The notes under the pieces were generated by a model that worked only from the letters and a program-made list of their open reading frames with translations, had not been told where the DNA came from and ran no database searches. Source: Dechloromonas denitrificans (lineage in GTDB: Bacteria; Pseudomonadota; Gammaproteobacteria; Burkholderiales; Rhodocyclaceae). Taken from it: a stretch of DNA of 64,000 nt. Of the stretch, positions 16,461 through 26,795 are shown piece after piece. The translations under genes and the position numbers were made by a program. Numbering within the stretch: position 1 is the stretch's first letter; each line of letters opens with the position of its first letter. The stretch lies in NCBI RefSeq assembly GCF_020510665.1, contig NZ_CP075187.1, positions 2,666,001 through 2,730,000 on the forward strand, given 5' to 3'.

Positions 16461-18677
16461 CTATTTTGTCTGGAAAGTGGTGACGCCATCCCAGTTTTCC
16501 CCGGGCGGATTGGCCCGCAGGGTGGCGACACGCTCTGTGTAGAGAACATAAAGGCGACAATCCGGAGCCTGTCGCCGCAAGTTGTAAAGCTGCAGTTCGG
16601 CCTGATCCCAATCCTTCCCACGATAGAGGCGCAATGCGTGCTGCCATTGCTGTAATTCATCGAGTACGGCCGCCGACAACTCGGTCGTCGGACCCAGCGG
16701 CTCATAGATGGCAACCGGCTCATCCTTGCCTTTCACCCGCACCCGGTCAAGCTCGCGGAAGCTGATGTCGGTGACTTGCTGCCGGGTAAGCTCGCCGGCC
16801 ACGATACCAACCCCGTATTCCTTGGTGATGCCTTCGAGCCGGGAAGCCAGGTTCACGGCATCGCCCATCACGGTGTAAGCCTTGCGGACCGACGAGCCCA
16901 TATCGCCCACGGTCATCATGCCGGTATTGATCCCGATACCGATGTGAAGTTCCGGCCAGTTACGCGCCCGGAACGGTTCGGCCAGCGCTTTCAGCTGTTG
17001 CTGCATGGCCAGCGCGGTCAACACCGCATGACGGGCATTTTCCGAATCCTTGACCGGCGCCCCCCAGAAAGCCATGATCGCATCGCCGATATATTTGTCG
17101 AGCGTTCCCCGGTTGGACCGAATGACATCGGTCATCGCCCCGAGATAATCATTCATCAGATGTGTCAGCTCCTTCGGGTCCAGCCCTTCGGAAATGCTGG
17201 TGAAACTGCGGATATCGGCGAAGAGCACGGTCAATTCCTCGTTGCGCCCCTCCATGCTGTAGCTTTCCGGATTGCGCGCCATTTCATCGACCAGTTCCGG
17301 CGGCACGTACTGGCCGAACAATTCGGCGAACTGGCGCTTGGTGCGTGATTCGACGAAATAGCCCCACGACATGTTCAAGGCGTAGAGCAACGCTGTCAGT
17401 AAAACCCCGGCCGCCAAAGGCTGGACAAAATTGGCCGAGGTCCACAACCAGAGGTTGATCCCGATGATCCCCCCCAAGGTAAGCAGCGCCAGCAAAGTGG
17501 CCCGAAAAGGAGAAAGAAGCGGTAGCAGAAAAACCAGCAATGCCCCGAATGCCAGCAGTTGCAGCACTTCAAATCCGAGCAGGAAGCCGGGAGCTTCCTT
17601 GATCGCACCATCAAGCATGCCGGCAATCAGGTTGGCATGCACCTCAACACCGGGATAGGCAGCCCCAACCGGCGTCGAGCGCAAATCGTTGAGGCCGGGG
17701 GCTGAAGTACCCACCAGGACGATGCGGCCATTCAACTGCGCTTTGGAAATCCGCCCATTCAGCACGTCGACCGCGGAAAGGTAAGGAAAGCTGCGTTCGG
17801 CACCACGATACGGCACCAGCGCAGAAACATGCTGATCGACCGGAATCCGGATTTGCAGGCCGTCGCTGACGACGTTCAGGGCTTCGATAAAATCGGCGTC
17901 GCCATCGCTTTCAATAACCGGGTGCAGTTCAGTGCGTCCGATCTGGGTCCGCAGCACGGCCAGCGAGAGCGACTCGTAATACGCCCCTTCATACTCGACC
18001 ACCATCGGCACTCGCCGGACAACGCCGTCAAAATCAACGTCCGGATTGAAATGACCGCCACTGGCTGCCGCACTTTGCAGAATGGGCAAATTACCGCCGA
18101 AACCAACTCGCCGGATGAAATCGATATCCCTGCCCTGCAAGCTGTCCGCCTTGAAAACCGGCGGTGGCAAGGCACCGGCCAGTTGATGCGTGGTCTTGTC
18201 GGAAAAGTAATAGCCCAGCACGACAGGACGGCCACGCAGGATCTCGGCAAACATGCGGTCGAAATCAAGCTGTGGCCGATAAGTCTGCAACACCCGCTGA
18301 TAAGCTGCGTCGCTCTTGAGTTCCTGACGACCGATCTGGTCTAGCACCTTCAAGCCGGAACTATCATCCGGCTCAGCGAACACCACGTCGAAGCCGATCA
18401 CCGACACCTGGTAATCATCGGTCAAGCGTTGCACCAGATCGGCCACTGTCTTGCGCGACCAAGGCCAGCGCCCGAGTTCAGCCAGGCTTTTTTCATCGAT
18501 GTCGACGATGACGATGCGCTCATCGATACCGTCCTGCATCGAAAGCCTCAGGCGTGCATCGTAGAGATAGGCATCCAGCGCGGTGACAAATGGCAATTGC
18601 CAGACGTGTGCCACATGGCCGAGCAAGAGCAGCACACACAGGGCGCCGAGAATGAAGCGGACGAGATGCTTTTTCAT
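16461..18677 (-). CDS. CHASE2-domain adenylate cyclase, class IIIb
   Basis: 738 residues. An N-terminal signal-anchor helix, a large extracytoplasmic CHASE2 sensor domain (about 30-330), three transmembrane helices (about 345-430), then a class III cyclase domain (about 475-660). Catalytic metal Asp are D488 (LFADIR) and D532 (YIGDAIMAF). The purine-selecting pair is K528 and T602, which predicts ATP as substrate (class IIIb). Transition-state N609 and R613 are present. It should make cAMP in response to an external cue. The sensor domain type is shared with the kinase five kb upstream in the same operon. Confidence 0.92.
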   Translation of the reverse strand: MKKHLVRFILGALCVLLLLGHVAHVWQLPFVTALDAYLYDARLRLSMQDGIDERIVIVDIDEKSLAELGRWPWSRKTVADLVQRLTDDYQVSVIGFDVVFAEPDDSSGLKVLDQIGRQELKSDAAYQRVLQTYRPQLDFDRMFAEILRGRPVVLGYYFSDKTTHQLAGALPPPVFKADSLQGRDIDFIRRVGFGGNLPILQSAAASGGHFNPDVDFDGVVRRVPMVVEYEGAYYESLSLAVLRTQIGRTELHPVIESDGDADFIEALNVVSDGLQIRIPVDQHVSALVPYRGAERSFPYLSAVDVLNGRISKAQLNGRIVLVGTSAPGLNDLRSTPVGAAYPGVEVHANLIAGMLDGAIKEAPGFLLGFEVLQLLAFGALLVFLLPLLSPFRATLLALLTLGGIIGINLWLWTSANFVQPLAAGVLLTALLYALNMSWGYFVESRTKRQFAELFGQYVPPELVDEMARNPESYSMEGRNEELTVLFADIRSFTSISEGLDPKELTHLMNDYLGAMTDVIRSNRGTLDKYIGDAIMAFWGAPVKDSENARHAVLTALAMQQQLKALAEPFRARNWPELHIGIGINTGMMTVGDMGSSVRKAYTVMGDAVNLASRLEGITKEYGVGIVAGELTRQQVTDISFRELDRVRVKGKDEPVAIYEPLGPTTELSAAVLDELQQWQHALRLYRGKDWDQAELQLYNLRRQAPDCRLYVLYTERVATLRANPPGENWDGVTTFQTK

Positions 18678-18701
18678 GGCGCCCCCGAGTAACTCAGCCG
18701 G

Positions 18702-19394
18702 TCATGACTTGAAGAAGAATTCCATCTTGATGCCGGCAATTTCAATCACATCATGGTCGCAAAGAGCACGCGCCTGAGCGTCGAGCTGAATGCCATTGAC
18801 CACCGGAAACTGCGTACCTTCTACGTGCGTAATGAAATACCCGTTGGGCCGCTTGGCGATGACCGCCACCTGCAGGCCGGGTTTGCCGAGTGTCGTCAGG
18901 GTCTTGGTCAGCTCCAGTTCCTTGCCGGCATTCACGCCACTCAGGAGCTGGATGAAGCCGGCCACCACATGGGGAGCCTGTGGCGTTGCCGGTGCAGCCC
19001 CGACATTTGAACGCGCCGGCGAATCCGTCGGCGACATCAGCAGGTCGGCCCGCCCGCCCGAACGACGCATGGCCGCCTTGTCGATATCGCTGCTTGCGCT
19101 GGTGGACATGTCGGTCATGTATTTGAGCTTGTATTTACCGAGCTCAACCACGTCGTTATTGCGCAGGAAATACTTCTTCACCGGCTGACCATTGACCAAT
19201 GTACCGTTGGTACTGTTCAGGTCTTCCAGAAAGGAATCGTTGAGGATGGTGACTACCGCAGCGTGTTCGCCGGAAATTGCCAGATTGTCGATCTGAATGT
19301 CATTGCTCGGTTTGCGCCCGATCGTCAGGCGCTCCTTGTTGAGCACGATTTCCTTGAGCACCAGCCCGTCCATCGAAAGAATCAGTTTTGCCAT
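18702..19394 (-). CDS. FHA-domain protein with a second FHA-like domain
   Basis: 230 residues. A canonical FHA domain (about 1-95) shows the phosphothreonine-binding residues in TIGRKPSND, SGEHA and NSTNGT. After a linker rich in Ser, Ala and Pro, a second region (about 140-230) has the same strand pattern (GKPGLQVAVI, FPVVNG, HDVIEIAG) but lacks the key residues. It should read out phosphorylation made by the neighbouring Ser/Thr kinase and removed by the PP2C phosphatase, 15 bases upstream. It is not fused to an effector, so it may act as an adaptor. Confidence 0.92.
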   Translation of the reverse strand: MAKLILSMDGLVLKEIVLNKERLTIGRKPSNDIQIDNLAISGEHAAVVTILNDSFLEDLNSTNGTLVNGQPVKKYFLRNNDVVELGKYKLKYMTDMSTSASSDIDKAAMRRSGGRADLLMSPTDSPARSNVGAAPATPQAPHVVAGFIQLLSGVNAGKELELTKTLTTLGKPGLQVAVIAKRPNGYFITHVEGTQFPVVNGIQLDAQARALCDHDVIEIAGIKMEFFFKS

Positions 19395-19409
19395 GTTGTT
19401 CTCGTCACA

Positions 19410-20234
19410 TCACTTGAGCCAGTTACGCAGCTTGTGCCAGCGTCCCTGGGTCGTGGAATTATCAGCCGCCACCTTGACCAGAATGACCGAAATATTATCC
19501 CAGCCACCATTATCGTTAGCCATCCTGACCAGTTCGTCGGCGGTTCGGGTCAGATCATCCGACTGACTCAGCAAACGGGCGATATCTTCATCCTCGACCA
19601 TGTCGTTCAGGCCATCGGAGCAAAGCAGGAAAACATCACCGGTCTGGACGTCGAAACTATTGACCTCCGGCTCAACGGAAGGATCGACCCCCAGCGCCCG
19701 CGTCACCAGGTTCTTGTTATTCGACTGCCTGGCTTCTTCCGGGGAAATCAAACCGCTGTCGATTTGCTCCTGAATCAGCGAGTGATCGCGCGTCAGTTGC
19801 TCCAAGTGTTCGCCACGCAGCCGATAAAGTCGCGAGTCGCCGACGTGCACGGAGCTCATCCGGTCACCATAAAACAGCGCGGCAACCAGGGTCGTGCCCA
19901 TACCGGCACAGCGCGGCTGGTTCCTGGCGGCGAGATGGATGGCCGAGTTGGCAGCAATGACTTCGTCGATCAGGTGCAGATTGGCGCGCGCATCGTCAAT
20001 CGCTTCGTGCTTGGCCTCGAAAGCAGGAATCAGGCTGGCAAAATTAGTGGCCATCTGGCTGACCGCCATACCGCTGGCCACCTCACCCGCCCGGTAGCCC
20101 CCCATGCCATCCGCCAGGATGGCCAGCCCCAGTGCTGCATCGGCATACAATGCATCTTCGTTATGGGTTCTGATCTTGCCCGGATGGGTTTGCGTCACCA
20201 TCTCCAGGCCTACTGCAAGATTCATAGCGTTCAT
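19410..20234 (-). CDS. PP2C-type Ser/Thr protein phosphatase
   Basis: 274 residues, cytoplasmic, with all main PPM/PP2C metal-binding motifs: RTHNEDA, LADGMGG, VHVGDSR, LCSDGL and GGWDNISV. It should dephosphorylate targets of the kinase encoded just upstream; its start overlaps the kinase stop by four bases (ATGA). Members of this kind (Stp/PrpC) commonly pair with PknB-like kinases. No regulatory extension is visible. Confidence 0.95.
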   Translation of the reverse strand: MNAMNLAVGLEMVTQTHPGKIRTHNEDALYADAALGLAILADGMGGYRAGEVASGMAVSQMATNFASLIPAFEAKHEAIDDARANLHLIDEVIAANSAIHLAARNQPRCAGMGTTLVAALFYGDRMSSVHVGDSRLYRLRGEHLEQLTRDHSLIQEQIDSGLISPEEARQSNNKNLVTRALGVDPSVEPEVNSFDVQTGDVFLLCSDGLNDMVEDEDIARLLSQSDDLTRTADELVRMANDNGGWDNISVILVKVAADNSTTQGRWHKLRNWLK

Positions 20235-22807
20235 TCCTCAGTCCGTCCGGCGGGTAGCGCAATCAACGCTGCAAGACAGGATCGCAAATCAGTTGCCACA
20301 TCGGCAGCTCGTTGATAACGCTGGACAACGTTTTTGTCCAGCGCCTTGTTGATGACATCGACGAGCGCCTGCGGCAGGGCTGGATTGATCGTCAGGATAT
20401 CGGTTTGGGTTTCGTTGGCAATCTTGTACATCAATTGAGCCAGAGAATCACCGGAAAAAGGCAGTTGACCGCAGCACAACTGGTACAGCGTAACGCCGAG
20501 CGAAAAAATATCCGAACGGCCATCGATTTTCTTGCCGGCCAGTTGCTCCGGCGACATATAGGAGGGCGTGCCCAGCACCATCCCGGTCTTGGTCCGTGAT
20601 GAATCGGTAATCCGGGCAATGCCGAAATCCGTCACCTTGACTTGATCCGAAGCCACTTCGTACATAATGTTGGCAGGTTTGATATCGCGGTGCACCACCT
20701 GCTGAGCATGCGCGTAATCGAGGGCATCGGCGACCTGGGCCATAATCGACAAGGTCGCCGGCAACGGCAGCAAGGCCGAAGTCTTGGTGTAGGGCATCAA
20801 ATCGCGCCCCTTGAGAAACTCCATCGCAATGTAGGCCAGATCCTGTTCCTCGCCGGCATCGTACATCGTGACGATATTCTGGTGATTCAGGCGCCCGGCT
20901 GTTTCAGCTTCACGGAAAAAACGCTGTTTGACGTCGGCCAGCTCATCCTCGTCGAATTCCTGGGCCAGGGCCATCGTCTTGATGGCCACCACCCGATTGA
21001 TTTTCGGATCGCGCCCCTGGTACACCACCCCCATGGCACCTTTGCCGAGCTCTTTTTCAATTTGGTAACGGCCCAGCATCGGCTTTTCGAGAACCGTATC
21101 ACCCAGCATCAGCGTTCCCGTTGCCGTTTGGCCCCGGCCGCCGGCCAGCATCACGGTTTCGGACATCTGGCGGGCGACCTTGAGGCGGGTCGTCAGGTCG
21201 CGAAACTTCGGATTGAACCCGATCAGGTATTGAAACACCGCCTCGGCCTTGTTGAACTGGCGCTTGCGCTCGTAATCCAGTGCCAGGTTATACATGTTCT
21301 CCATCAGCCCTTCATCCATCGGGCACTTGCGGAACTTGTCGAAAGCCATATCGAGCTGGCCCTGCCCCTGAAAAGCAAGCCCCAGCATGCGGTTCGACTC
21401 ACCGGATTCGATATCCGACTTTTCCTTGCCCCGCTCAGTCACCAGGAAGCGCTTGGTGGTCAGCAACAAATGGCCGATCACCAGCAGCGAAGCGGCCCAC
21501 ATCAGCTGTATCCACAAGCCGGAAAGCACCATCATCTGGAAGTGCGCAGCAAACAAAACAAACAACAAGACGGAAGTCAGCAAGGCGCCTTTACCGGCCG
21601 ACAGACGGGGCAACAGCAAGGTGACATACAAGGCCATCAGCACGAATACGCCCAAGCTGGCCCAACCGCCCCAGGCCGGCGTCACGAAAAAATGCTCCTG
21701 CAGGATGCTCGACACGGAATGCGCCACGATCATCACCGGCGCCATGGTCGGCGAAACCGGGGTCACCTGGGTAGCACCGACACCGGCGGCCGTAGCGCCA
21801 ACCAGTACGATCTTGCCGGCGTATTTGCTGGCCGGAATTTTTCCGGTCAGGACATCGTAGAAAGAATCGATCTGAAACGGCGGTCGACCGTCGCGTTCCT
21901 TGTAGAAGAAAGTATTCATCTGGCTCGTCAAATCCGTGGCGATACGCAGTTTGCCGAGACGAACCTCTTTGCCAGGCAGTACCTTGATATCCTCCGGCCC
22001 GAGATTCAGGCTACGAGCAGCGATCATCAGCGCCAGCGAAGGAAAATACTGGTCGAAATAATTGAGCACCAAGGCCTCGGTACGCACCGCACCGTCGATA
22101 TCCGGGCTGGCATTGAGATGCCCCAGCGCCACCGCCTGCAGCCCAAGCGGCTCAACAGGAATTTGTATTTGCCCCGCCTGGAGCACACTACCCGGTCCCT
22201 GGCCAATCGTCGCAAGACGATTCTTCAAGACGAAATCCGGCAAGACCTTGTCAGCTCTCCCCTGTGCCTCACCCAAACGGAACAGCAAGGGCAACAGGAC
22301 ATTGCCCGCCTGTTGATAGCTTTCCGCCAGTTTGCGATCGGTATTCAGCGCCTGTTCAGCCTCGGTCAACAGCGCCGCGATCTGTTCGATTTCCGGCGTC
22401 GGCGCAGTCCCTTCGGCGACACTTTGGTTGACCAGCTCGATCAGCCGGGTGACGTAACTGTAACCGGGGTCAATTTGCGGTTCGGAGAAAAAAATGGTGT
22501 TGGCAACCAGTTTGGCGGGGGCCGTACGCAACTGGTCGGTCAGCTTGGCATGCAGATCGCGGGGCCACGGCCAGCGCCCGAGATTGGCGATGCTGTAATC
22601 ATCAATCGCAATAACCGCGATACGGTCAGAAGGGCTGCGCTGCGCCATCTGCACGCCCATGTCGTACGCCTTGCGCTCCAGGCTCTGCAGGAGATCGGTC
22701 CCACCAGCAACGAGCATCAGCAGGCTGATTGCCATGCCGAGAAACCAGTCGGACTTCCAGAAAGCTGCTTTTGCCATTCGCCCCATCCATTGTGACTGCC
22801 GATTCAT
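20231..22807 (-). CDS. CHASE2-domain Ser/Thr protein kinase
   Basis: 858 residues. Signal-anchor helix (about 16-35), extracytoplasmic CHASE2 domain (about 40-365), three membrane helices (about 370-450), a cytoplasmic linker with TPR-like helices (about 480-560), then a Hanks-type kinase (581-850). Active-site features are the Gly loop GKGAMG, K610, the HRD catalytic D708, the DFG D727 and the SPEQL end of the activation segment, so it should be active. First gene of the seven-gene operon and coupled to its phosphatase. The signal sensed by CHASE2 is unknown. Confidence 0.94.
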   Translation of the reverse strand: MNRQSQWMGRMAKAAFWKSDWFLGMAISLLMLVAGGTDLLQSLERKAYDMGVQMAQRSPSDRIAVIAIDDYSIANLGRWPWPRDLHAKLTDQLRTAPAKLVANTIFFSEPQIDPGYSYVTRLIELVNQSVAEGTAPTPEIEQIAALLTEAEQALNTDRKLAESYQQAGNVLLPLLFRLGEAQGRADKVLPDFVLKNRLATIGQGPGSVLQAGQIQIPVEPLGLQAVALGHLNASPDIDGAVRTEALVLNYFDQYFPSLALMIAARSLNLGPEDIKVLPGKEVRLGKLRIATDLTSQMNTFFYKERDGRPPFQIDSFYDVLTGKIPASKYAGKIVLVGATAAGVGATQVTPVSPTMAPVMIVAHSVSSILQEHFFVTPAWGGWASLGVFVLMALYVTLLLPRLSAGKGALLTSVLLFVLFAAHFQMMVLSGLWIQLMWAASLLVIGHLLLTTKRFLVTERGKEKSDIESGESNRMLGLAFQGQGQLDMAFDKFRKCPMDEGLMENMYNLALDYERKRQFNKAEAVFQYLIGFNPKFRDLTTRLKVARQMSETVMLAGGRGQTATGTLMLGDTVLEKPMLGRYQIEKELGKGAMGVVYQGRDPKINRVVAIKTMALAQEFDEDELADVKQRFFREAETAGRLNHQNIVTMYDAGEEQDLAYIAMEFLKGRDLMPYTKTSALLPLPATLSIMAQVADALDYAHAQQVVHRDIKPANIMYEVASDQVKVTDFGIARITDSSRTKTGMVLGTPSYMSPEQLAGKKIDGRSDIFSLGVTLYQLCCGQLPFSGDSLAQLMYKIANETQTDILTINPALPQALVDVINKALDKNVVQRYQRAADVATDLRSCLAALIALPAGRTEE

Positions 22808-22863
22808 GCCGACTTTCTGCGGACCTCATTCTTGCGCCATGCACGCACGAGGTCAAACGCCGC

Positions 22864-23817
22864 TTAATACGGCAATGCTTGTCCCAGCCCCTGCAACTCC
22901 GCAGCATTCAAAACACGCAAGGCAATGGCCAGATCCTGGATCGCCATGCCCTGCGATTCAAATAGCGTGATTTGCTCTGGCGCAGTACGTCCGGCCTGAC
23001 GCCCGACGAGAATATCGCCCAGTTCGATCAGTTGCCGGGCATGCAAGCGCCCTTTCTCAAGCAGCGGTAGCAAATCGCCCGCCTCGGCCAGCGCCGTTGG
23101 CACAGCATCGACAGCAATCAGGTCGCAGCGCCGGATAGTGGCTTCATCCAGTTCCTGCCGAATCAGCGAGTTCGAGCCAGCGGCATTGATATGGACGCCG
23201 GCCTCAAGCCACTCGGCAGCCAACAAGGGTTGAGCCGCGGTGGTCACGGCCCCCAGTAGATCGCTTCCGCGCACAAGTGCCTCTGCCGAGGCAACGGGCA
23301 CGACATTGACGCCGGTTTGTGCCGTCATTCGTTCGCAAAAAGCGTGCAGCTTGTCTGCCTTGCGCGCATGAACCTTGACCAAGTGCAGCGGCAAAGCGGC
23401 GCAAATAGCCCTGACATGCCCCTCGGCCTGCCAGCCGGCACCGAAAACACCAGCCACCGAAGCATCCGGCCGAGCCAGCAGCCTGGCAGCCAATCCGCTG
23501 GCAGCCCCGGTACGCATCATGCCGAGATAATCCGCCTCGATCACCGCCCGCAAACGCCCGGAGGCCGCATCGAACAGATGAACCAGAAATCGGTTGCCGC
23601 TCCGGTTACTGGTGTACGCCTTGTAACCGAGAACGCCCTGCGCCGGCAAAGCCCCCTGCAGCATGTGCAGCACGGTCTGGGGCAAACGACTGCGCGCCCG
23701 CGGTGTGTCTTGGGCCCGCCCCATGGACAGGTCATGATGCGCCGACTCGACCCCCTCAAGGGCCATTTCCACGGTCAACAGCTGTTTTACATCATTTTCG
23801 GAAAGGAACAGGGCCAT
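22864..23817 (-). CDS. Ornithine cyclodeaminase / mu-crystallin family protein
   Basis: 317 residues, the family length. A Rossmann NAD-binding motif appears as GVFGAGWQA near residue 125, after the family signature RTGAASGLAA. The substrate-binding K/R region (GYKAYTSNRSG) is also present. Members include ornithine cyclodeaminase, alanine or lysine-type dehydrogenases and ketimine reductases, and the sequence alone does not decide which. It lies 11 bases after terC and 56 bases before the kinase operon, all on the same strand. Confidence 0.9.
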   Translation of the reverse strand: MALFLSENDVKQLLTVEMALEGVESAHHDLSMGRAQDTPRARSRLPQTVLHMLQGALPAQGVLGYKAYTSNRSGNRFLVHLFDAASGRLRAVIEADYLGMMRTGAASGLAARLLARPDASVAGVFGAGWQAEGHVRAICAALPLHLVKVHARKADKLHAFCERMTAQTGVNVVPVASAEALVRGSDLLGAVTTAAQPLLAAEWLEAGVHINAAGSNSLIRQELDEATIRRCDLIAVDAVPTALAEAGDLLPLLEKGRLHARQLIELGDILVGRQAGRTAPEQITLFESQGMAIQDLAIALRVLNAAELQGLGQALPY

Positions 23818-23828
23818 GGCATTTCATC

Positions 23829-24530
23829 TCAAACGATGGTCAGATCCTGGCGAGCCAGTATGCGCCGCTCCAGCCAACGTCCGCCCCCCACCACCACCAA
23901 GGCCCCGACAGCACCGGCTGCCTTGGGTGCCCAGGCGGGCAAGGGCGGCAGAAGCGCCAGCAAGCCGGGATCGGTCAGCAGCATTTGCCCGGCCACATAA
24001 CCGAGCAGCCCAGCGCCCAGCATGACGATCGAGGGCCAGCGTTCCATCCAGTGCAGGATCAGCTGGCTGGACCAGACGATCAGTGGAATGCTGACGGCCA
24101 GGCCAAAGAGCAGCAAAGCCAGGCTGCCATGCGCAGCGCCGGCCACGGCAATCACGTTATCCAGGCTCATCACGAAATCGGCCACGATAATCGTTTTGAC
24201 GGCACCCAACAGATGCGATGACGGCTTGATATCGGGTCCGTCATCCTCTTCCGGCAAGATCAACTTGATGGCGATCCAGGTCAGCAACAATGCGCCGACG
24301 AACTTGAGCCATGCCAAGTTCATGACCAAGGCAGCAAAGACAGTCAGGATGACGCGCAGAATCACCGCACCGGCAACGCCCCAGAAAATGCCTTTCTTGC
24401 GCTGCTCCGGCGCCAAACTACGGCAAGCCAGGGCGATCACGACAGCGTTGTCGCCGGAAAGAACAATATCGATCAGGATAATCTGGCCGACAGCGATCCA
24501 GAATGCAGCAGAAGAGAGGTCAAATTCCAT
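23829..24530 (-). CDS. TerC family integral membrane protein (YjbE type)
   Basis: 233 residues, about seven membrane helices, with the two conserved acidic motifs of the family, LSGDNAVV near the N terminus and SLDNVIAV in the middle. TerC/Alx proteins are linked to metal (mainly manganese) efflux or metallation of exported proteins. The start lies only 17 bases after the terminator hairpin of sucCD, so there is little room for its own promoter. It may depend on readthrough. Confidence 0.92.
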   Translation of the reverse strand: MEFDLSSAAFWIAVGQIILIDIVLSGDNAVVIALACRSLAPEQRKKGIFWGVAGAVILRVILTVFAALVMNLAWLKFVGALLLTWIAIKLILPEEDDGPDIKPSSHLLGAVKTIIVADFVMSLDNVIAVAGAAHGSLALLLFGLAVSIPLIVWSSQLILHWMERWPSIVMLGAGLLGYVAGQMLLTDPGLLALLPPLPAWAPKAAGAVGALVVVGGGRWLERRILARQDLTIV

Positions 24531-24542
24531 AAGTATCGGGCG

Positions 24543-24573
24543 AAAAAAAGGCGGGCACTAGGCCCGCCTTTTT
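24543..24573 (-). terminator. Intrinsic terminator after sucCD
   Basis: Arms aaaggcgggc (24547-24556) and gcccgccttt (24562-24571) around a five-base loop. On the minus strand the stem is followed by seven T. It lies 20 bases past the sucD stop and just before terC. Confidence 0.85.
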
Positions 24574-24593
24574 GGTTGAGCTAAGCTCGAATT

Positions 24594-25487
24594 TTACAGC
24601 ATAGCCTTGAGCAGCTTGGCCATTTCGGACGGGTTCTTGGTGACCTTGAAACCGCACTCTTCCATGATCGCCAACTTGGCATCAGCCGTGTCGGCACCAC
24701 CGGAGATCAAGGCGCCAGCGTGGCCCATGCGCTTGCCGGCCGGAGCCGTAACACCAGCGATGAAGCCGACGACCGGCTTCTTCATGTTTTCCTTGCACCA
24801 CATGGCAGCTTCGGCTTCGTCAGGACCACCGATTTCGCCGATCATGATGACAGCGTCGGTATCCGGATCGTCGTTGAAAGCCTTCATGACGTCGATGTGC
24901 TTCAGACCGTTGATCGGATCGCCACCGATACCGACGGCAGAAGACTGACCCAGACCGATTTCGGTCAACTGGCCAACGGCTTCATACGTCAGGGTGCCGG
25001 AACGGGAAACGACGCCGATACGCCCCTTGCGGTGGATGTGACCCGGCATGATGCCGATCTTCACTTCGTCCGGGGTGATCAGACCAGGGCAGTTCGGCCC
25101 GAGCAGCAGGGTTTTCTTGCCGCCCTTGGCTTCCTTTTCCTTCATCTTGTTGCGCAGGATCAGCATGTCGCGAACAGGGATGCCTTCGGTGATACAGATG
25201 GCCAGATCCAGATCGGCTTCAACAGCTTCCCAGATCGCGGCGGCAGCACCCGGGGGCGGCACGTAGATCACGGAAACGGTAGCGCCGGTTTCGGCAGCAG
25301 CTTCCTTGACGGAGGCGTAAATAGGAATGTTGAAGATCGACTCGCCGGCCTTCTTCGGGTTCACGCCGGCAACGAAACATTCCTTGCCGTTCGCGTATTC
25401 CTGGCACTTTTCCGTGTGAAACTGGCCGGTCTTGCCGGTGATGCCCTGGGTGATGATGCGGGTGTTTTTATTGATGAAAATGGACAT
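24594..25487 (-). CDS. sucD: Succinate-CoA ligase, alpha subunit
   Basis: Joins CoA and succinate with ATP or GTP in the citric acid cycle (reversible), as a heteromer with SucC. At 297 residues it matches the family length. It has the CoA-binding Rossmann start (GITGKTGQFHT) and the phosphorylated active-site His in the GHAGAL motif near residue 246. It follows sucC by 11 bases with a clear Shine-Dalgarno (AAGGAG) in the gap. Confidence 0.98.
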   Translation of the reverse strand: MSIFINKNTRIITQGITGKTGQFHTEKCQEYANGKECFVAGVNPKKAGESIFNIPIYASVKEAAAETGATVSVIYVPPPGAAAAIWEAVEADLDLAICITEGIPVRDMLILRNKMKEKEAKGGKKTLLLGPNCPGLITPDEVKIGIMPGHIHRKGRIGVVSRSGTLTYEAVGQLTEIGLGQSSAVGIGGDPINGLKHIDVMKAFNDDPDTDAVIMIGEIGGPDEAEAAMWCKENMKKPVVGFIAGVTAPAGKRMGHAGALISGGADTADAKLAIMEECGFKVTKNPSEMAKLLKAML

Positions 25488-25498
25488 TCAATAGCTCC

Positions 25499-26659
<1,161 letters not shown>

Positions 26660-26728
26660 GCGCTTTCCTTGCGTTTAGTTGAGTTGCGAGCAATGAGCAG
26701 TGGCCAAAGTCCCCCCTAGCCCCGCCCG

Positions 26729-26757
26729 GTTATACGGACTTCAGCCCAAAATGTTAC
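26729..26757 (-). promoter_or_regulatory. Predicted promoter of sucCD
   Basis: Minus strand: -35 GTAACA (26752-26757), 17 bases, -10 TATAAC (26729-26734), about 70 bases before the sucC ATG. The match is four and five of six. No other candidate in the 136-base gap is better. Confidence 0.4.
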
Positions 26758-26795
26758 CACATACAGCAAAAATTATTGCAGTCCAAAATTCATAA

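Noticed and set aside
20642..22795. A 717-codon open frame antisense to the CHASE2-kinase gene
   Set aside because: It lies wholly opposite a gene with intact kinase and CHASE2 motifs and its product is rich in His, Arg and Gln with no domain. GC-rich codon use leaves the antisense frame open by chance.
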